Assembly: GCA_945871875.1 (NCBI GenBank)
Contig: CAMBYC010000023.1
Span: forward strand, 1-32,124
Direction of reading: 5' to 3'
Length of the DNA: 32,124 nt
Origin: Sphingobacterium thalpophilum
GTDB taxonomy: Bacteria > Bacteroidota > Bacteroidia > Chitinophagales > Chitinophagaceae
Shown piece after piece: positions 1 through 7,777 of the stretch. The notes beneath the pieces are model-generated. The model was not told the DNA's origin. It saw only the letters and a program-made list of their open reading frames with translations, and did no database searches. Each line of letters opens with the position of its first letter. The stretch's first letter is position 1. The position numbers were made by a program, and so were the translations under genes.

Positions 1-1
1 A

Positions 2-160
2 GTCAAATGGAATTTCATCTTTCTTGATATAATCACTTATATCTGGTTTGTAATAAGATATAACAGCATCATCTAATGGATTTTTTATCGCAGTTTGAAA
101 ATAACTATTCAAATATGCAAACAACAACACCGCTGAAGAATCTTTTCCCAAAGAAAGATT
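2..160 (-). pseudogene. Truncated Mg-type P-ATPase fragment (MgtA-like)
   Basis: A minus-strand frame stays open from an in-frame TGA at 161-163 to the left edge and gives 53 residues. The core reads GKDSSAVLLFAYLNSYFQT followed by KNPLDDAV and ends KKDEIPFD. This matches the nucleotide-binding-domain segment of magnesium-translocating P-type ATPases, where the LNS..QTGLKNPLD and DEIPFDFERR blocks lie around residue 400 of about 900. The first four transmembrane helices, the actuator domain and the DKTGTLT phosphorylation motif should therefore lie upstream, but upstream here is only a short intergenic stretch, a terminator and the hsp20 gene. The gene is thus 5'-truncated unless the missing part is frameshifted beyond recognition, and I could not see it in the other frames of 161-222. 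The homology call is from recalled motifs, not an alignment. Confidence 0.7.
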
Positions 161-186
161 TCAAACTGTAAACGACAACAACACCG
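121..186. repeat. 12-bp direct repeat at ATPase remnant
   Basis: The 12-mer ACAACAACACCG occurs exactly at 121-132 and again at 175-186, one copy inside and one just outside the open frame of the ATPase fragment. Such a pair could mark a deletion or duplication junction, but chance is possible because the unit is simple. Confidence 0.5.
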
Positions 187-221
187 ATTTGATTTGAAAA
201 ATTTAAGTTTATAAAACATTC

Positions 222-277
222 TAAATTTAATAACAAACCCTAGCAAAATAAATTGCTAGGGTTTGTTATTAAATTTA
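222..277 (-). terminator. 25-bp perfect hairpin downstream of hsp20
   Basis: Positions 222-246 and 253-277 are perfect inverted complements of 25 bp separated by a 6-nt loop. The hairpin starts 8 bp beyond the hsp20 stop codon on the minus strand. The outer stem is AT-rich and supplies U-rich RNA in either direction, so it can serve as a bidirectional terminator for hsp20 and for anything reading toward it from the left. Confidence 0.75.
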
Positions 278-284
278 ATAATTA

Positions 285-800
285 TTAATGTATTGATAAC
301 AAGCAATTTATCATCAAAACTTCATTTTTTGTTTTGGGAATATATATAATTAAAGTGCCATCATGAAATTCAATTTGAGCTAAACTGGGTTCTGAATCTT
401 TGGGTAGATTAATTTCTCTATCGATATAATCATAATTAAACTCCTTTAGTAAATAAGCAATTTTTGAATCCCATTCAGATTTTTTCTTTGCCACTTTTAC
501 AAACAATACATTACTTTCTATTCCAACTTCTAAATCTTGTTTTTGAATTTCTGGAATATAAATTTCAATAATATAATGTTTATCAAAAGATTTGATATTT
601 ACTAATGGTAGTGAAACTTTATTTTTTGTTGAATTAACTATCTTTTTTTGTTGAATTGTTTCATTTATTTGAGACAATTCATCATTTAAATAAATTCCTT
701 TGAGTTCAATTCCATCGTGATTTAATGTTCCAAGCTCTATATGGAGTTCATGATCTGTATAAAATTTAATTTTCCCTGAACATGATGTTTCTTGCTTCAT
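285..800 (-). CDS. Diverged Hsp20/alpha-crystallin family protein
   Basis: The 171-residue protein has a C-terminal half that fits the alpha-crystallin beta-sandwich: a first strand around VNIKSFDKHYIIEIYIP, the LEVGIESNVLFVKV strand pair, then a loop and INLP followed by AQIEFHDGTLIIYIPK, the place of the A-x-x-x-n-G-v-L block. The first 65 residues are not recognisable and are longer than the usual short Hsp20 arm. Small heat shock proteins are ATP-independent cytoplasmic holdases, and that role is inferred. The usual C-terminal I-x-I anchor is absent as such; the tail ends NEVLMINCLLSIH. The ATG at 800 follows a TAGCTTTG element, and the gene is followed by a strong hairpin, so it looks monocistronic. 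Confidence 0.72.
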   Translation of the reverse strand: MKQETSCSGKIKFYTDHELHIELGTLNHDGIELKGIYLNDELSQINETIQQKKIVNSTKNKVSLPLVNIKSFDKHYIIEIYIPEIQKQDLEVGIESNVLFVKVAKKKSEWDSKIAYLLKEFNYDYIDREINLPKDSEPSLAQIEFHDGTLIIYIPKTKNEVLMINCLLSIH

Positions 801-819
801 AGATAAGTGTTTAATTTAT

Positions 820-827
820 CAAAGCTA
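820..827 (-). promoter_or_regulatory. Possible -7 element for hsp20
   Basis: On the minus strand this reads TAGCTTTG, matching the Bacteroidota -7 consensus TAnnTTTG, about 20 nt before the hsp20 ATG. I see no good TTTG at the expected -33 position, so the promoter is only partly supported. Confidence 0.4.
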
Positions 828-903
828 GCTTTTCAATGAAACTTGAAATATGATATTGGTCAAGTTTTGTATTGATTTCAGAATAAATGAAATAATTTTT
901 ATT

Positions 904-1191
904 CTATCTCTTAGAAATTTTATTCATGGAAATTGATTTTTGCAAAGTACATTTAAATCTATTTACGCCAATATTTCTAAGTTCTTGATGTTTTGTTTTT
1001 CTTCTTTGAACCCTCTCACGCCACATTTTGAAGCTTGAACGCTTCATATTTTCACGCATTAATTTAATGGTTTCACTCTCGGATATCCCAAATTGAGCAG
1101 TAATAGCATCAAATGGAGTTCTGTCTTCCCAAGCCATTTCAATTATTCGATCTAAATCAATTGTACTTATTTCAATTTTTTCTTTTGCCAT
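904..1191 (-). CDS. DUF2805 / TIGR03643 family protein
   Basis: This 95-residue protein contains the family core: DLDRIIEMAWEDRTPFDAI, then FGISESETIKLMREN, then SSFKMWRERVQRRKTKH. These blocks make up most of the roughly 70-residue TIGR03643/DUF2805 family. The pattern of a short helix, an acidic turn and a helix-turn-helix-like segment followed by a basic MWRERV stretch suggests nucleic-acid binding, but no biochemical role is established that I know of. The last 25 residues are basic and not conserved. From memory, members often sit near photolyase or cryptochrome genes and near DUF2256 proteins; here a DUF2256 gene lies about 25 kb away. The gene follows dapD on the same strand with 76 nt between them, occupied by an inverted repeat. 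Confidence 0.85.
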   Translation of the reverse strand: MAKEKIEISTIDLDRIIEMAWEDRTPFDAITAQFGISESETIKLMRENMKRSSFKMWRERVQRRKTKHQELRNIGVNRFKCTLQKSISMNKISKR

Positions 1192-1207
1192 AATTTGAAA
1201 ATTAAAT

Positions 1208-1265
1208 AAGAATTAAGAAATTGGAATATTTAAATCAATTCCAGATTCTTAATTCTTAATTCTTG
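1208..1265. repeat. Inverted heptamer repeat after dapD
   Basis: Three 7-bp units (ATTCTTA, ATTCTTA, ATTCTTG) lie at 1245-1265, and their reverse complement AAGAATTAAGAA lies at 1208-1219. Between them TGGAAT (1222-1227) and ATTCCA (1238-1243) can extend the pairing. The structure begins 3 bp past the dapD stop codon on the minus strand and could end or attenuate dapD transcription before the DUF2805 gene. The 7-bp period is shared with repeats near 20.9 and 31.8 kb. Confidence 0.65.
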
Positions 1266-1267
1266 AT

Positions 1268-2080
1268 TTATACCGCTACATTAAAATCCCTCAAAGCATC
1301 ATTCAGGCTGGTTTTTAGGTCGGTACTTGCTTTTCGTTTCCCAATTATTAAAGCACATCCAACACCATAATTTCCTGCAGCAAAAGATTTTGAATAAGTG
1401 CCAGGTATTACAACACTTCTTGCAGGTACGATTCCTCTATATTCTATTGGTTCCGATCCGCTAACATCAATAATCTTTGTTGATTGAGTGATTACAACAT
1501 TTGCTCCCAATACAGCTTCTTTTTCTACTCTTACACCCTCTACCACAATAGATCTACTGCCTATAAAACAGCCATCTTCAACAATTACAGGACTAGCCTG
1601 TAACGGTTCTAAAACCCCTCCAATTCCAACACCACCACTCAAATGAACGCCTTTGCCAATTTGAGCACAACTTCCAACTGTAGCCCAAGTATCTACCATT
1701 GTCCCCTCATCTACATAAGCACCAATATTTACATAAGAAGGCATCAAAACCACGTTTTTTCCTAAATAAGCACCATATCTTGCAACAGCGTGTGGAACAG
1801 CTCTTACTCCTAAAGACTTAAAATCTTTTTTCAGCAACATCTTATCATAAAACTCGAATGGCGGCAAATCCCAAGTTTGCATCGGTTGAATACCGAAATA
1901 CATTAAAATAGCCTGTTTTACCCATTCATTTACAACCCAACCCTCAGTAGTTGGCTCTGCAACTCTAAGTCTCCCTTTATCAACTTCTTCAATAATTGCT
2001 CTTACTGCTTCCATTGAAGCTTCCTCTTTCAATAATTCTCTATTCTCCCAAATTGCGGATATTTGCTCTTTCCCTACCAT
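1268..2080 (-). CDS. dapD: 2,3,4,5-tetrahydropyridine-2,6-dicarboxylate N-succinyltransferase
   Basis: The enzyme transfers succinyl from succinyl-CoA to tetrahydrodipicolinate, a step of the succinylase branch of diaminopimelate and lysine synthesis in the cytoplasm. The 270-residue length is typical. The N-terminal helical part carries the family blocks LRVAEP and NEWVKQAILMYF. The middle is a left-handed beta helix with hexapeptide repeats, including PSYVNIGAYVDEGTMVDTWA, GSCAQIGKGVHLSGGVGIGG and VIVEDGCFIGSRSIVVEGV. The C-terminal region ends in the usual short strands. It is read from the minus strand, divergent from the GT9 gene with 93 nt between them. I see no other lysine pathway genes here. 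Confidence 0.96.
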   Translation of the reverse strand: MVGKEQISAIWENRELLKEEASMEAVRAIIEEVDKGRLRVAEPTTEGWVVNEWVKQAILMYFGIQPMQTWDLPPFEFYDKMLLKKDFKSLGVRAVPHAVARYGAYLGKNVVLMPSYVNIGAYVDEGTMVDTWATVGSCAQIGKGVHLSGGVGIGGVLEPLQASPVIVEDGCFIGSRSIVVEGVRVEKEAVLGANVVITQSTKIIDVSGSEPIEYRGIVPARSVVIPGTYSKSFAAGNYGVGCALIIGKRKASTDLKTSLNDALRDFNVAV

Positions 2081-2173
2081 GATTTCGATTTTTGCAATAT
2101 TAGTACAATAATCTGCTTTATTTGTTTAAGAATGAGTCTATAAAATGTATAATTTTACATTTAATCTATTGAA

Positions 2174-3202
2174 TTGAAGAAGTTTTTAATCATACAAACG
2201 TCTTTTATTGGTGATGTGGTGCTTGCAACTGCATTGTTAGAAAAATTGCACCAAAATTTTCCTACAGCACAAATTGATTTTTTGGTGAGAAATGGCAATG
2301 AAGGATTGCTTCAAAACCATCCGTATCTAAACAATGTTTTGGTTTGGAATAAAAAAAACAAAAAGTACCGAAATCTATTACAAATTTTAAAATCAATAAG
2401 AAATCAAAAATACGATCATCTTATAAACTTGCAGCGTTTTGCTGCTACAGGTTTCCTGACCGTATTTTCTGGGGCAAAAGAAACTATAGGATTTGATAAA
2501 AACCCTTTTAGTCACTGGTTTTCAAGAAGAATAAAACATGTTATCAGTTCATCTACACAACCTATACATGAAACAGATAGAAACCAACAATTGATTAGCC
2601 ATCTAACCAATAAATATCCTTCAAAACCCGCTTTGTATCCAACAACGTTGGATTATGCAACAATTACAGCTTTTAAAACTTCACATTATATTGTAATAGC
2701 TCCCTCATCTATTTGGTTCACTAAAAGATTTCCAATTAACAAATGGGTTGATTTTGTCAATAAAGTACCTGAAAATTTAAATATATTTATAATCGGTGCA
2801 CCCAATGATTTTTCAATTGGGGAAAGCATAAAAATGTCAACCCTAAATCCAAACGTCATAAATCTTTGCGGAAAGTTTTCTTTTCTAGAGTCTGTAGCAT
2901 TGCAAAAGTTTGCAGTAATGAATTTTGTAAACGATTCGGCACCTATGCATTTTGCATCTGCCGTAAATGCACCAGTTACAGCAATTTATTGTTCAACCAT
3001 CCCTGAATTTGGATTTGGACCTCTTTCTGATACTAGTTTTATAGTTCAAACGTCTCTTGATTTGAAATGTAAACCTTGCGGAATTCATGGTAAAAAAGAT
3101 TGTCCTCTAGGTCATTTCAAATGTGCCGTAAGTATTGAAACACAACAATTATTGGAAGGTTTATCGTCAATCTTGCCAAAATCACTAAATCCAAACAACT
3201 AA
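2174..3202 (+). CDS. Glycosyltransferase family 9 (heptosyltransferase-like)
   Basis: This 342-residue protein resembles GT9 enzymes, which add sugars to lipopolysaccharide inner core or related glycans at the cytoplasmic face of the inner membrane. The N-terminal Rossmann half begins KKFLIIQTSFIGDVVLATAL, the classic IGD-V-L start. The C-terminal half holds IAPSSIWFTKRFP, the sugar-nucleotide-binding start, and NDSAPMHFASAVNAPVTAIY, the conserved D-S-x-P-x-H block. The only reasonable start is TTG at 2174: an in-frame TAA lies at 2162-2164 and the homologous N-terminus begins right there. A cysteine-rich stretch near the end (CKPCGIHGKKDC) is typical of a subset of these proteins. The donor and acceptor cannot be told from sequence. 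The gene leads into the CCA-transferase gene after 16 nt, so they are probably cotranscribed. Confidence 0.88.
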   Translation: MKKFLIIQTSFIGDVVLATALLEKLHQNFPTAQIDFLVRNGNEGLLQNHPYLNNVLVWNKKNKKYRNLLQILKSIRNQKYDHLINLQRFAATGFLTVFSGAKETIGFDKNPFSHWFSRRIKHVISSSTQPIHETDRNQQLISHLTNKYPSKPALYPTTLDYATITAFKTSHYIVIAPSSIWFTKRFPINKWVDFVNKVPENLNIFIIGAPNDFSIGESIKMSTLNPNVINLCGKFSFLESVALQKFAVMNFVNDSAPMHFASAVNAPVTAIYCSTIPEFGFGPLSDTSFIVQTSLDLKCKPCGIHGKKDCPLGHFKCAVSIETQQLLEGLSSILPKSLNPNN

Positions 3203-3218
3203 AGATTACCTTTACAAC

Positions 3219-4649
3219 ATGAAGATTTCCTGTAGTGAAAAGGAAATATGGGTTTTTGAAAAAATTGCTGATGCTTCAACTGCACTAGGTGTTTCCAGCT
3301 TTTTGATTGGAGGGTTTGTTCGAGATAAGTTATTAGGACGACCCACTAAAGATGTGGATATTGTGTGTACAGGTGATGGTATTAAAATGGCTTATGCTGT
3401 TGCAGAAGCATTTAATCCTCATCCACCTGTTTCAATATTTAAAAATTTTGGTACTGCCCATATTCCATTAGATGATGTTGATATCGAATTTGTAGGTGCT
3501 CGAAAAGAAAGTTATCGAGCAGATTCCCGCAATCCGGATGTAGAACCTGGAACTATTGAAGACGATCAATTGCGAAGGGATTTTACCATAAATGCAATGG
3601 CGATAAGCTTAAACAATGAAGATTTTGGCACATTGATAGACCCATTTAATGGAGTAAATGACTTGGAACAAAAAATCATCAGAACACCATTGGCTCCCGG
3701 ACAAACTTTTAGCGATGATCCGCTTAGAATGATGCGTGCCATTAGGTTTGCTACTCAACTTGGATTTTCAATTCATCCGGAAACTTTTGAAGGTATAAAA
3801 GAGCATGTTTCCAGAATAAAAATCATTTCTCAAGAACGCATAACTGATGAGCTTAACAAAATAATTTTATCACCAAAACCTTCTATTGGGTTTGATCTAT
3901 TGTACACTTCAGGGTTATTGCAATATATTTTCCCACAAATGGTTGATCTAGCAGGTGCTGAATATATTGACGGTATGGGACATAAAGATAATTTCTACCA
4001 TACTTTACAAGTTTTAGACAATATATCAATCCACACAGATGACCTTTGGTTGCGTTGGGCTGCAATTTTGCATGATATTGCGAAACCAATCACAAAAAAA
4101 TTTGAAGAGGGTCATGGTTGGACTTTTCATGGGCATGAGGCTGTTGGAGGAAGAATGGTGCCTAAAATATTTACACGTTTTAAACTACCAATGAATGAAA
4201 GGATGCGTTTTGTTCAAAAAATGGTTGAACTTCACCTACGTCCAATTTGTTTAACCAAAGAAAATATAACAGATTCTGCACTTCGTCGGCTTCTTTTTGA
4301 TGCTGGCGAAGATTTAGAATCTTTAATGATGCTTTGTGAAGCAGATATCACATCTAAGAATAAGCAAAAAGTTAAACGGTTTCTTGATAATTTTGAAATG
4401 GTGAGATTGAGGTTAAAGGAAGTAGAGGAAAAAGATCGAATTCGCTACTGGCAGCCACCTATTACCGGAGAAGAAATAATGAAAATATTCAACATCGGTC
4501 CTAGTAAAATTGTAGGAGAATTAAAAAATGCTATAAAAGATGGAATTTTAGATGGTGAAATTGAGAACAATTATGATGCTGCTTATAAATTTATGTTGAA
4601 CAAAGCTCAAGAACTTGGAATTCAAGGGCTAAATGCTTTAGAAAAATAA
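3219..4649 (+). CDS. cca: CCA tRNA nucleotidyltransferase with HD domain
   Basis: The 476-residue protein adds or repairs the 3' CCA of tRNAs, using CTP and ATP. The head domain carries IGGFVRDKLLG (residues 30-40), then DVDIV with the metal-binding Asp45 and Asp47, and RRDFTINAMA near residue 120. The RNA-binding segment follows with DPLRMMRAIRFATQLGF. A C-terminal HD domain is seen at LHDIAKP (His285, Asp286) and HGHEAVGG, as in class II bacterial enzymes that also have phosphohydrolase activity. Poly(A) polymerase is the main alternative, but Bacteroidota normally use this form for CCA addition. It sits between a GT9 gene and the pRiA4b-ORF3-like gene on the same strand (26 nt gap), in what looks like a tRNA-maturation group with miaA. 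Confidence 0.92.
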   Translation: MKISCSEKEIWVFEKIADASTALGVSSFLIGGFVRDKLLGRPTKDVDIVCTGDGIKMAYAVAEAFNPHPPVSIFKNFGTAHIPLDDVDIEFVGARKESYRADSRNPDVEPGTIEDDQLRRDFTINAMAISLNNEDFGTLIDPFNGVNDLEQKIIRTPLAPGQTFSDDPLRMMRAIRFATQLGFSIHPETFEGIKEHVSRIKIISQERITDELNKIILSPKPSIGFDLLYTSGLLQYIFPQMVDLAGAEYIDGMGHKDNFYHTLQVLDNISIHTDDLWLRWAAILHDIAKPITKKFEEGHGWTFHGHEAVGGRMVPKIFTRFKLPMNERMRFVQKMVELHLRPICLTKENITDSALRRLLFDAGEDLESLMMLCEADITSKNKQKVKRFLDNFEMVRLRLKEVEEKDRIRYWQPPITGEEIMKIFNIGPSKIVGELKNAIKDGILDGEIENNYDAAYKFMLNKAQELGIQGLNALEK

Positions 4650-4675
4650 TTACCTTCGATATATATAATAAAAAA

Positions 4676-5245
4676 ATGGCCATACTTAAATTCAGAGTGT
4701 ATTTTGAAGAAGATGATAGTGTTTATCGAAATATCGTTATAAAACATTCTCAAACTTTCCAAGATTTTCAACAAATAATCTTAAAAAGTTTCGAGTTTGA
4801 CAATATACATCAAGCAACTTTTTTCCGCAGTAATGATAAATGGTTGCGTGGTAGAGAAATTACTTTAGAAAAATACGACAGATCTTATCAAGTTGAACCT
4901 TTATTAATGGCTGAAACTGTGATAAGTTCTGAAATAAATAACCCAAACCAAAAATTTATTTTTTTGTATGATTTTACTAGAAATTGGGTATTTCAAATCG
5001 AATTGATTAATGTAAGCAAGGAAGAAAGTAGTAAAATTGTATATCCAGCTGCAGTAAGAATTGAAGGAATCGCTCCAAGTCAATACGGTACAAAAAGTTT
5101 ATTGGGTGAGAGATTCATGGATATTGAGGAAAAATATGACTTACTTAATGCTGATGGTTTTGGTGAAGATGGAGAAGAGTCTGTAGTTTCTGATGAGGAT
5201 GAAGAGGTTGCGGGCGAAGAAGGTGCTGAAGAAGAAATCTTATAA
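4676..5245 (+). CDS. pRiA4b ORF-3-like protein with acidic tail
   Basis: The 189-residue protein begins AILKFRVYFEEDDSVYRNIV, then has LFEDLH-like QDFQQIILKSFEFDN and HQATFFRSND segments, and later FLYDFTRNWVFQIELI. This layout is that of the plasmid pRiA4b ORF-3 family (also called IS1096 passenger TnpR-like), a small alpha/beta fold of unknown function. The last 35 residues are almost all Glu, Asp, Gly and Val, giving a very acidic tail. Its stop codon overlaps the miaA start as TAATG, which suggests translational coupling. Despite the family name, I see no transposon here; a chromosomal role tied to tRNA modification is only inferred from position. Confidence 0.7.
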   Translation: MAILKFRVYFEEDDSVYRNIVIKHSQTFQDFQQIILKSFEFDNIHQATFFRSNDKWLRGREITLEKYDRSYQVEPLLMAETVISSEINNPNQKFIFLYDFTRNWVFQIELINVSKEESSKIVYPAAVRIEGIAPSQYGTKSLLGERFMDIEEKYDLLNADGFGEDGEESVVSDEDEEVAGEEGAEEEIL

Positions 5246-6147
5246 TGCTTCTAGATTCTTTTACAAATCCAACCGTAATTGTTGTAACTGGACCAACAGC
5301 ATCTGGGAAAACGTCTCTTGCTTTAACTTTAGCAAAAAAGTACGATACTTCTATTGTTTCTGTTGATTCACGCCAATGTTATAGAGAACTTAATATTGGC
5401 GTGGCAAAACCAACAATTGAAGAGTTAGATATGGTTCATCATTATTTCGTCAATAGTCATTCTATTCATGAAACTGTTGATGCAGTTGTTTTTGAAAAAT
5501 ATGCACTTGCTGCTGTTGAAGAGATATTTTTAAAAAATAATGTTGCTATAATTTGTGGTGGTACTGGGTTATATTTAAATGTTTTTTGTGAGGGGATAGA
5601 TGATATCCCCAAAACACCACCTGAATTAAGAGCGGAAATTATTGCTTCATATAAAAATTCAGGAATTGAATATTTACAATCTGCACTTTTAGAAAATGAT
5701 CCTGATTTTTTAAACAGTTCATCTGAAATAAACAACCCTTCAAGATTAATGCGCGCTCTTGAAGTTAAATTATTTACTGGAAAATCAATTCTGTCTTTTC
5801 GAGAAGGGATTAAAAAGCAAAGAAATTTCGATATTATTAAATTGGGTATAGACCTGCCTCGAGAAATTTTGTACCATCGAATTAATGCAAGGGTAGATCA
5901 AATGATGAAAGAAGGTTTATTGGAGGAAGTTATGTTGCTTCTCCAATACAAACAACTTCCAGCTTTGCAAACGGTTGGCTATACAGAGTTGTTTGATTTT
6001 ATTGAAGGCAAAGCTGATATAAATTTTGCTATTGAAAAAATAAAACAACATACCCGTAATTATGCAAAACGCCAAATCACTTGGTTTAAAAAAGATATAG
6101 CCATTCAATGGATAAAAAATCCTATTGAATGGCTAGGAGCTATTTAA
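5245..6147 (+). CDS. miaA: tRNA dimethylallyltransferase
   Basis: MiaA transfers a dimethylallyl group to N6 of adenosine 37 in tRNAs that read codons starting with U. The 300-residue protein has the P-loop GPTASGKTS at residues 16-24, then DSRQCYRELNIGVAKPT, where the Asp is the catalytic base region, and GGTGLYLNVFCEG. The insert domain follows, and the C-terminal block ends TRNYAKRQITWFKKD, which binds tRNA and prenyl donor. Length matches the family. It begins inside the stop codon of the preceding acidic-tailed gene (TAATG) and meets the FadL-like gene tail to tail after 16 nt with no clear hairpin. Confidence 0.97.
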   Translation: MLLDSFTNPTVIVVTGPTASGKTSLALTLAKKYDTSIVSVDSRQCYRELNIGVAKPTIEELDMVHHYFVNSHSIHETVDAVVFEKYALAAVEEIFLKNNVAIICGGTGLYLNVFCEGIDDIPKTPPELRAEIIASYKNSGIEYLQSALLENDPDFLNSSSEINNPSRLMRALEVKLFTGKSILSFREGIKKQRNFDIIKLGIDLPREILYHRINARVDQMMKEGLLEEVMLLLQYKQLPALQTVGYTELFDFIEGKADINFAIEKIKQHTRNYAKRQITWFKKDIAIQWIKNPIEWLGAI

Positions 6148-6163
6148 AGTTTCTATAAGTTAA

Positions 6164-7690
6164 TTAAAATTTACATCCAACTGTTAGCATTAAACTTCCA
6201 ATTCCACTTTTATTGGTTACCGGGAAAAAGTTGCTGTCTTGCAATCTGTAAGGATAAAATCCATCTGAAACCAATTGTTGAATAAAGGTTAAATCTAAAA
6301 ATATACCTTTGTTGCGATACCCCAATCCTCCACTTATATTCATTTTATTGGCCTTAAAGGATTCATTAGAATAAGGATTTTCAAAATAAGCAAATCCTCC
6401 ACGCACCATTATAGTATTAAATTTTAATTCACCTCCCAATTTAAAATTAAAAACTTTGTTGTAATTCGTTCCTATAACTGTATTTAAATCTTTAAAATAA
6501 GAATTGGTGGATATATCCGCCTCGCGGAAAGATGAACTTCCATAGTCTACATATTCTACATCAAAAGAAAGGAATGCCTTTTGTTTGGTAACGTCATTTA
6601 CTTCTCTAAACACGTAAGACATTCCAGCCATTAATCTAAGCGGGTTTACAAAACTGTATTGGAATGTTCCAGGCACATTTACTAAATCATTTGAGCTTTG
6701 TTTAAGAACACCTTGACCACCATAACCTTCTAGATCTGTGGTTACGGTAGTAGAATAAGTGTCTTTTAGATTATACAAAGTTGGTGTATGTAGTGCAAAG
6801 CCCAATCTAAAATATTCAACGGGTTTATATATTAATCCTAGTTTTAGGTTCAAGCCTGTACCAGTAGTATTTAAACTTTCCTGAACTTTAAAATAATTAA
6901 AATAATTGAGCTTATTTGTTGTTGCGTCTTTTTCTGTAAAAGTTTGTTCTCTATTGTAATTTAAATAATCAATTCCAATGGTTGCGCCTAAATATAGCTT
7001 ATCTAAAAAATTTGCAGAACCTGCAAAAGCAATTGTATTAATTCCTCCTGTAGTTTCAATAGTTTGTTGTTGATTTAAACCGGTTAGGGGTGTAGCCATT
7101 GTTTTATATCCTACTACATTACCTCCTGAATTAATAGTATCAATTAAATATGTATTAAAAGCTAAACTTGAACCGAATGGATAATCTACTGCTGCTTTGT
7201 TTGGGTCAGTTACATTATTGTTGATTAATTCTTCTAAATATTTTTCAGAATATGATGATGTTCTATTTATACCCGTATAATCAACTTTATTGCTAAAATT
7301 TGCAGTTCTATTAAGTGCTATAGAATAAGTAAAGTTTCTCCATTTCCCATCTCTAGATCCTGATGTAGGAATAATAATTCCATTTGTTCCAAAATTGAGA
7401 CTTGATACTTTTGAAGATTGTAAAGAACCCAAATAGTCAAGTTTGTTTGAATTAAAAGACAATCCAGGAGAAATTACCAATTCACCAACTTTAAACAATC
7501 CTAAACCAGCTGGGTTAATAAAAGTTGATGTAATATCTCCACCCAAAGAGGTTAATGCGCCACCAATTGCCATTGATCTTGCAGTGCCATAAGGTGTAAG
7601 CCATGAATAGCGTAAAGCATCTGTAGGTTCTTGGCTATAAACATTTAATGAAATACATATCAAACTGAACAAAAAAATACGTTTGATCAT
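6164..7690 (-). CDS. FadL/OMPP1-like outer membrane protein
   Basis: The 508-residue protein starts with a signal peptide (MIKRIFLFSLICISLNVYSQ). It continues into ALRYSWLTPYGTARSMAIGG and ALTSLGGDITSTFINPAGL, the N-terminal plug region typical of the OMPP1/FadL/TodX group in Bacteroidota. The rest alternates polar and hydrophobic residues with many Tyr and Asn, as expected of a 14-strand barrel, and ends in SLMLTVGCKF with a terminal aromatic residue. Members transport hydrophobic molecules across the outer membrane; the substrate here is unknown. It lies downstream of the Ser-rich lipoprotein gene on the same strand, but a terminator at 7731-7763 separates them. Confidence 0.8.
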   Translation of the reverse strand: MIKRIFLFSLICISLNVYSQEPTDALRYSWLTPYGTARSMAIGGALTSLGGDITSTFINPAGLGLFKVGELVISPGLSFNSNKLDYLGSLQSSKVSSLNFGTNGIIIPTSGSRDGKWRNFTYSIALNRTANFSNKVDYTGINRTSSYSEKYLEELINNNVTDPNKAAVDYPFGSSLAFNTYLIDTINSGGNVVGYKTMATPLTGLNQQQTIETTGGINTIAFAGSANFLDKLYLGATIGIDYLNYNREQTFTEKDATTNKLNYFNYFKVQESLNTTGTGLNLKLGLIYKPVEYFRLGFALHTPTLYNLKDTYSTTVTTDLEGYGGQGVLKQSSNDLVNVPGTFQYSFVNPLRLMAGMSYVFREVNDVTKQKAFLSFDVEYVDYGSSSFREADISTNSYFKDLNTVIGTNYNKVFNFKLGGELKFNTIMVRGGFAYFENPYSNESFKANKMNISGGLGYRNKGIFLDLTFIQQLVSDGFYPYRLQDSNFFPVTNKSGIGSLMLTVGCKF

Positions 7691-7730
7691 TGAAAATAAT
7701 TTTAGGTTTAATACCCTTTGGAAAAAAAAA

Positions 7731-7763
7731 CACCCATATCCTTTAAATTGTTAGATATGGGTG
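7731..7763 (-). terminator. Terminator of the Ser-rich lipoprotein gene
   Basis: CACCCATATC at 7731-7740 and GATATGGGTG at 7754-7763 form a 10-bp perfect stem with a 13-nt loop. On the minus strand it is followed by a run of nine T, the form of an intrinsic terminator, 14 nt past the lipoprotein gene stop. Confidence 0.88.
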
Positions 7764-7777
7764 ATTAATACATTTAT

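Noticed and set aside
1245-1265. Short repeats as a CRISPR array
   Set aside because: Units are 7 bp and contiguous with no spacers; the same holds for 20941-20975 and 31805-31958. No cas genes are in the window.
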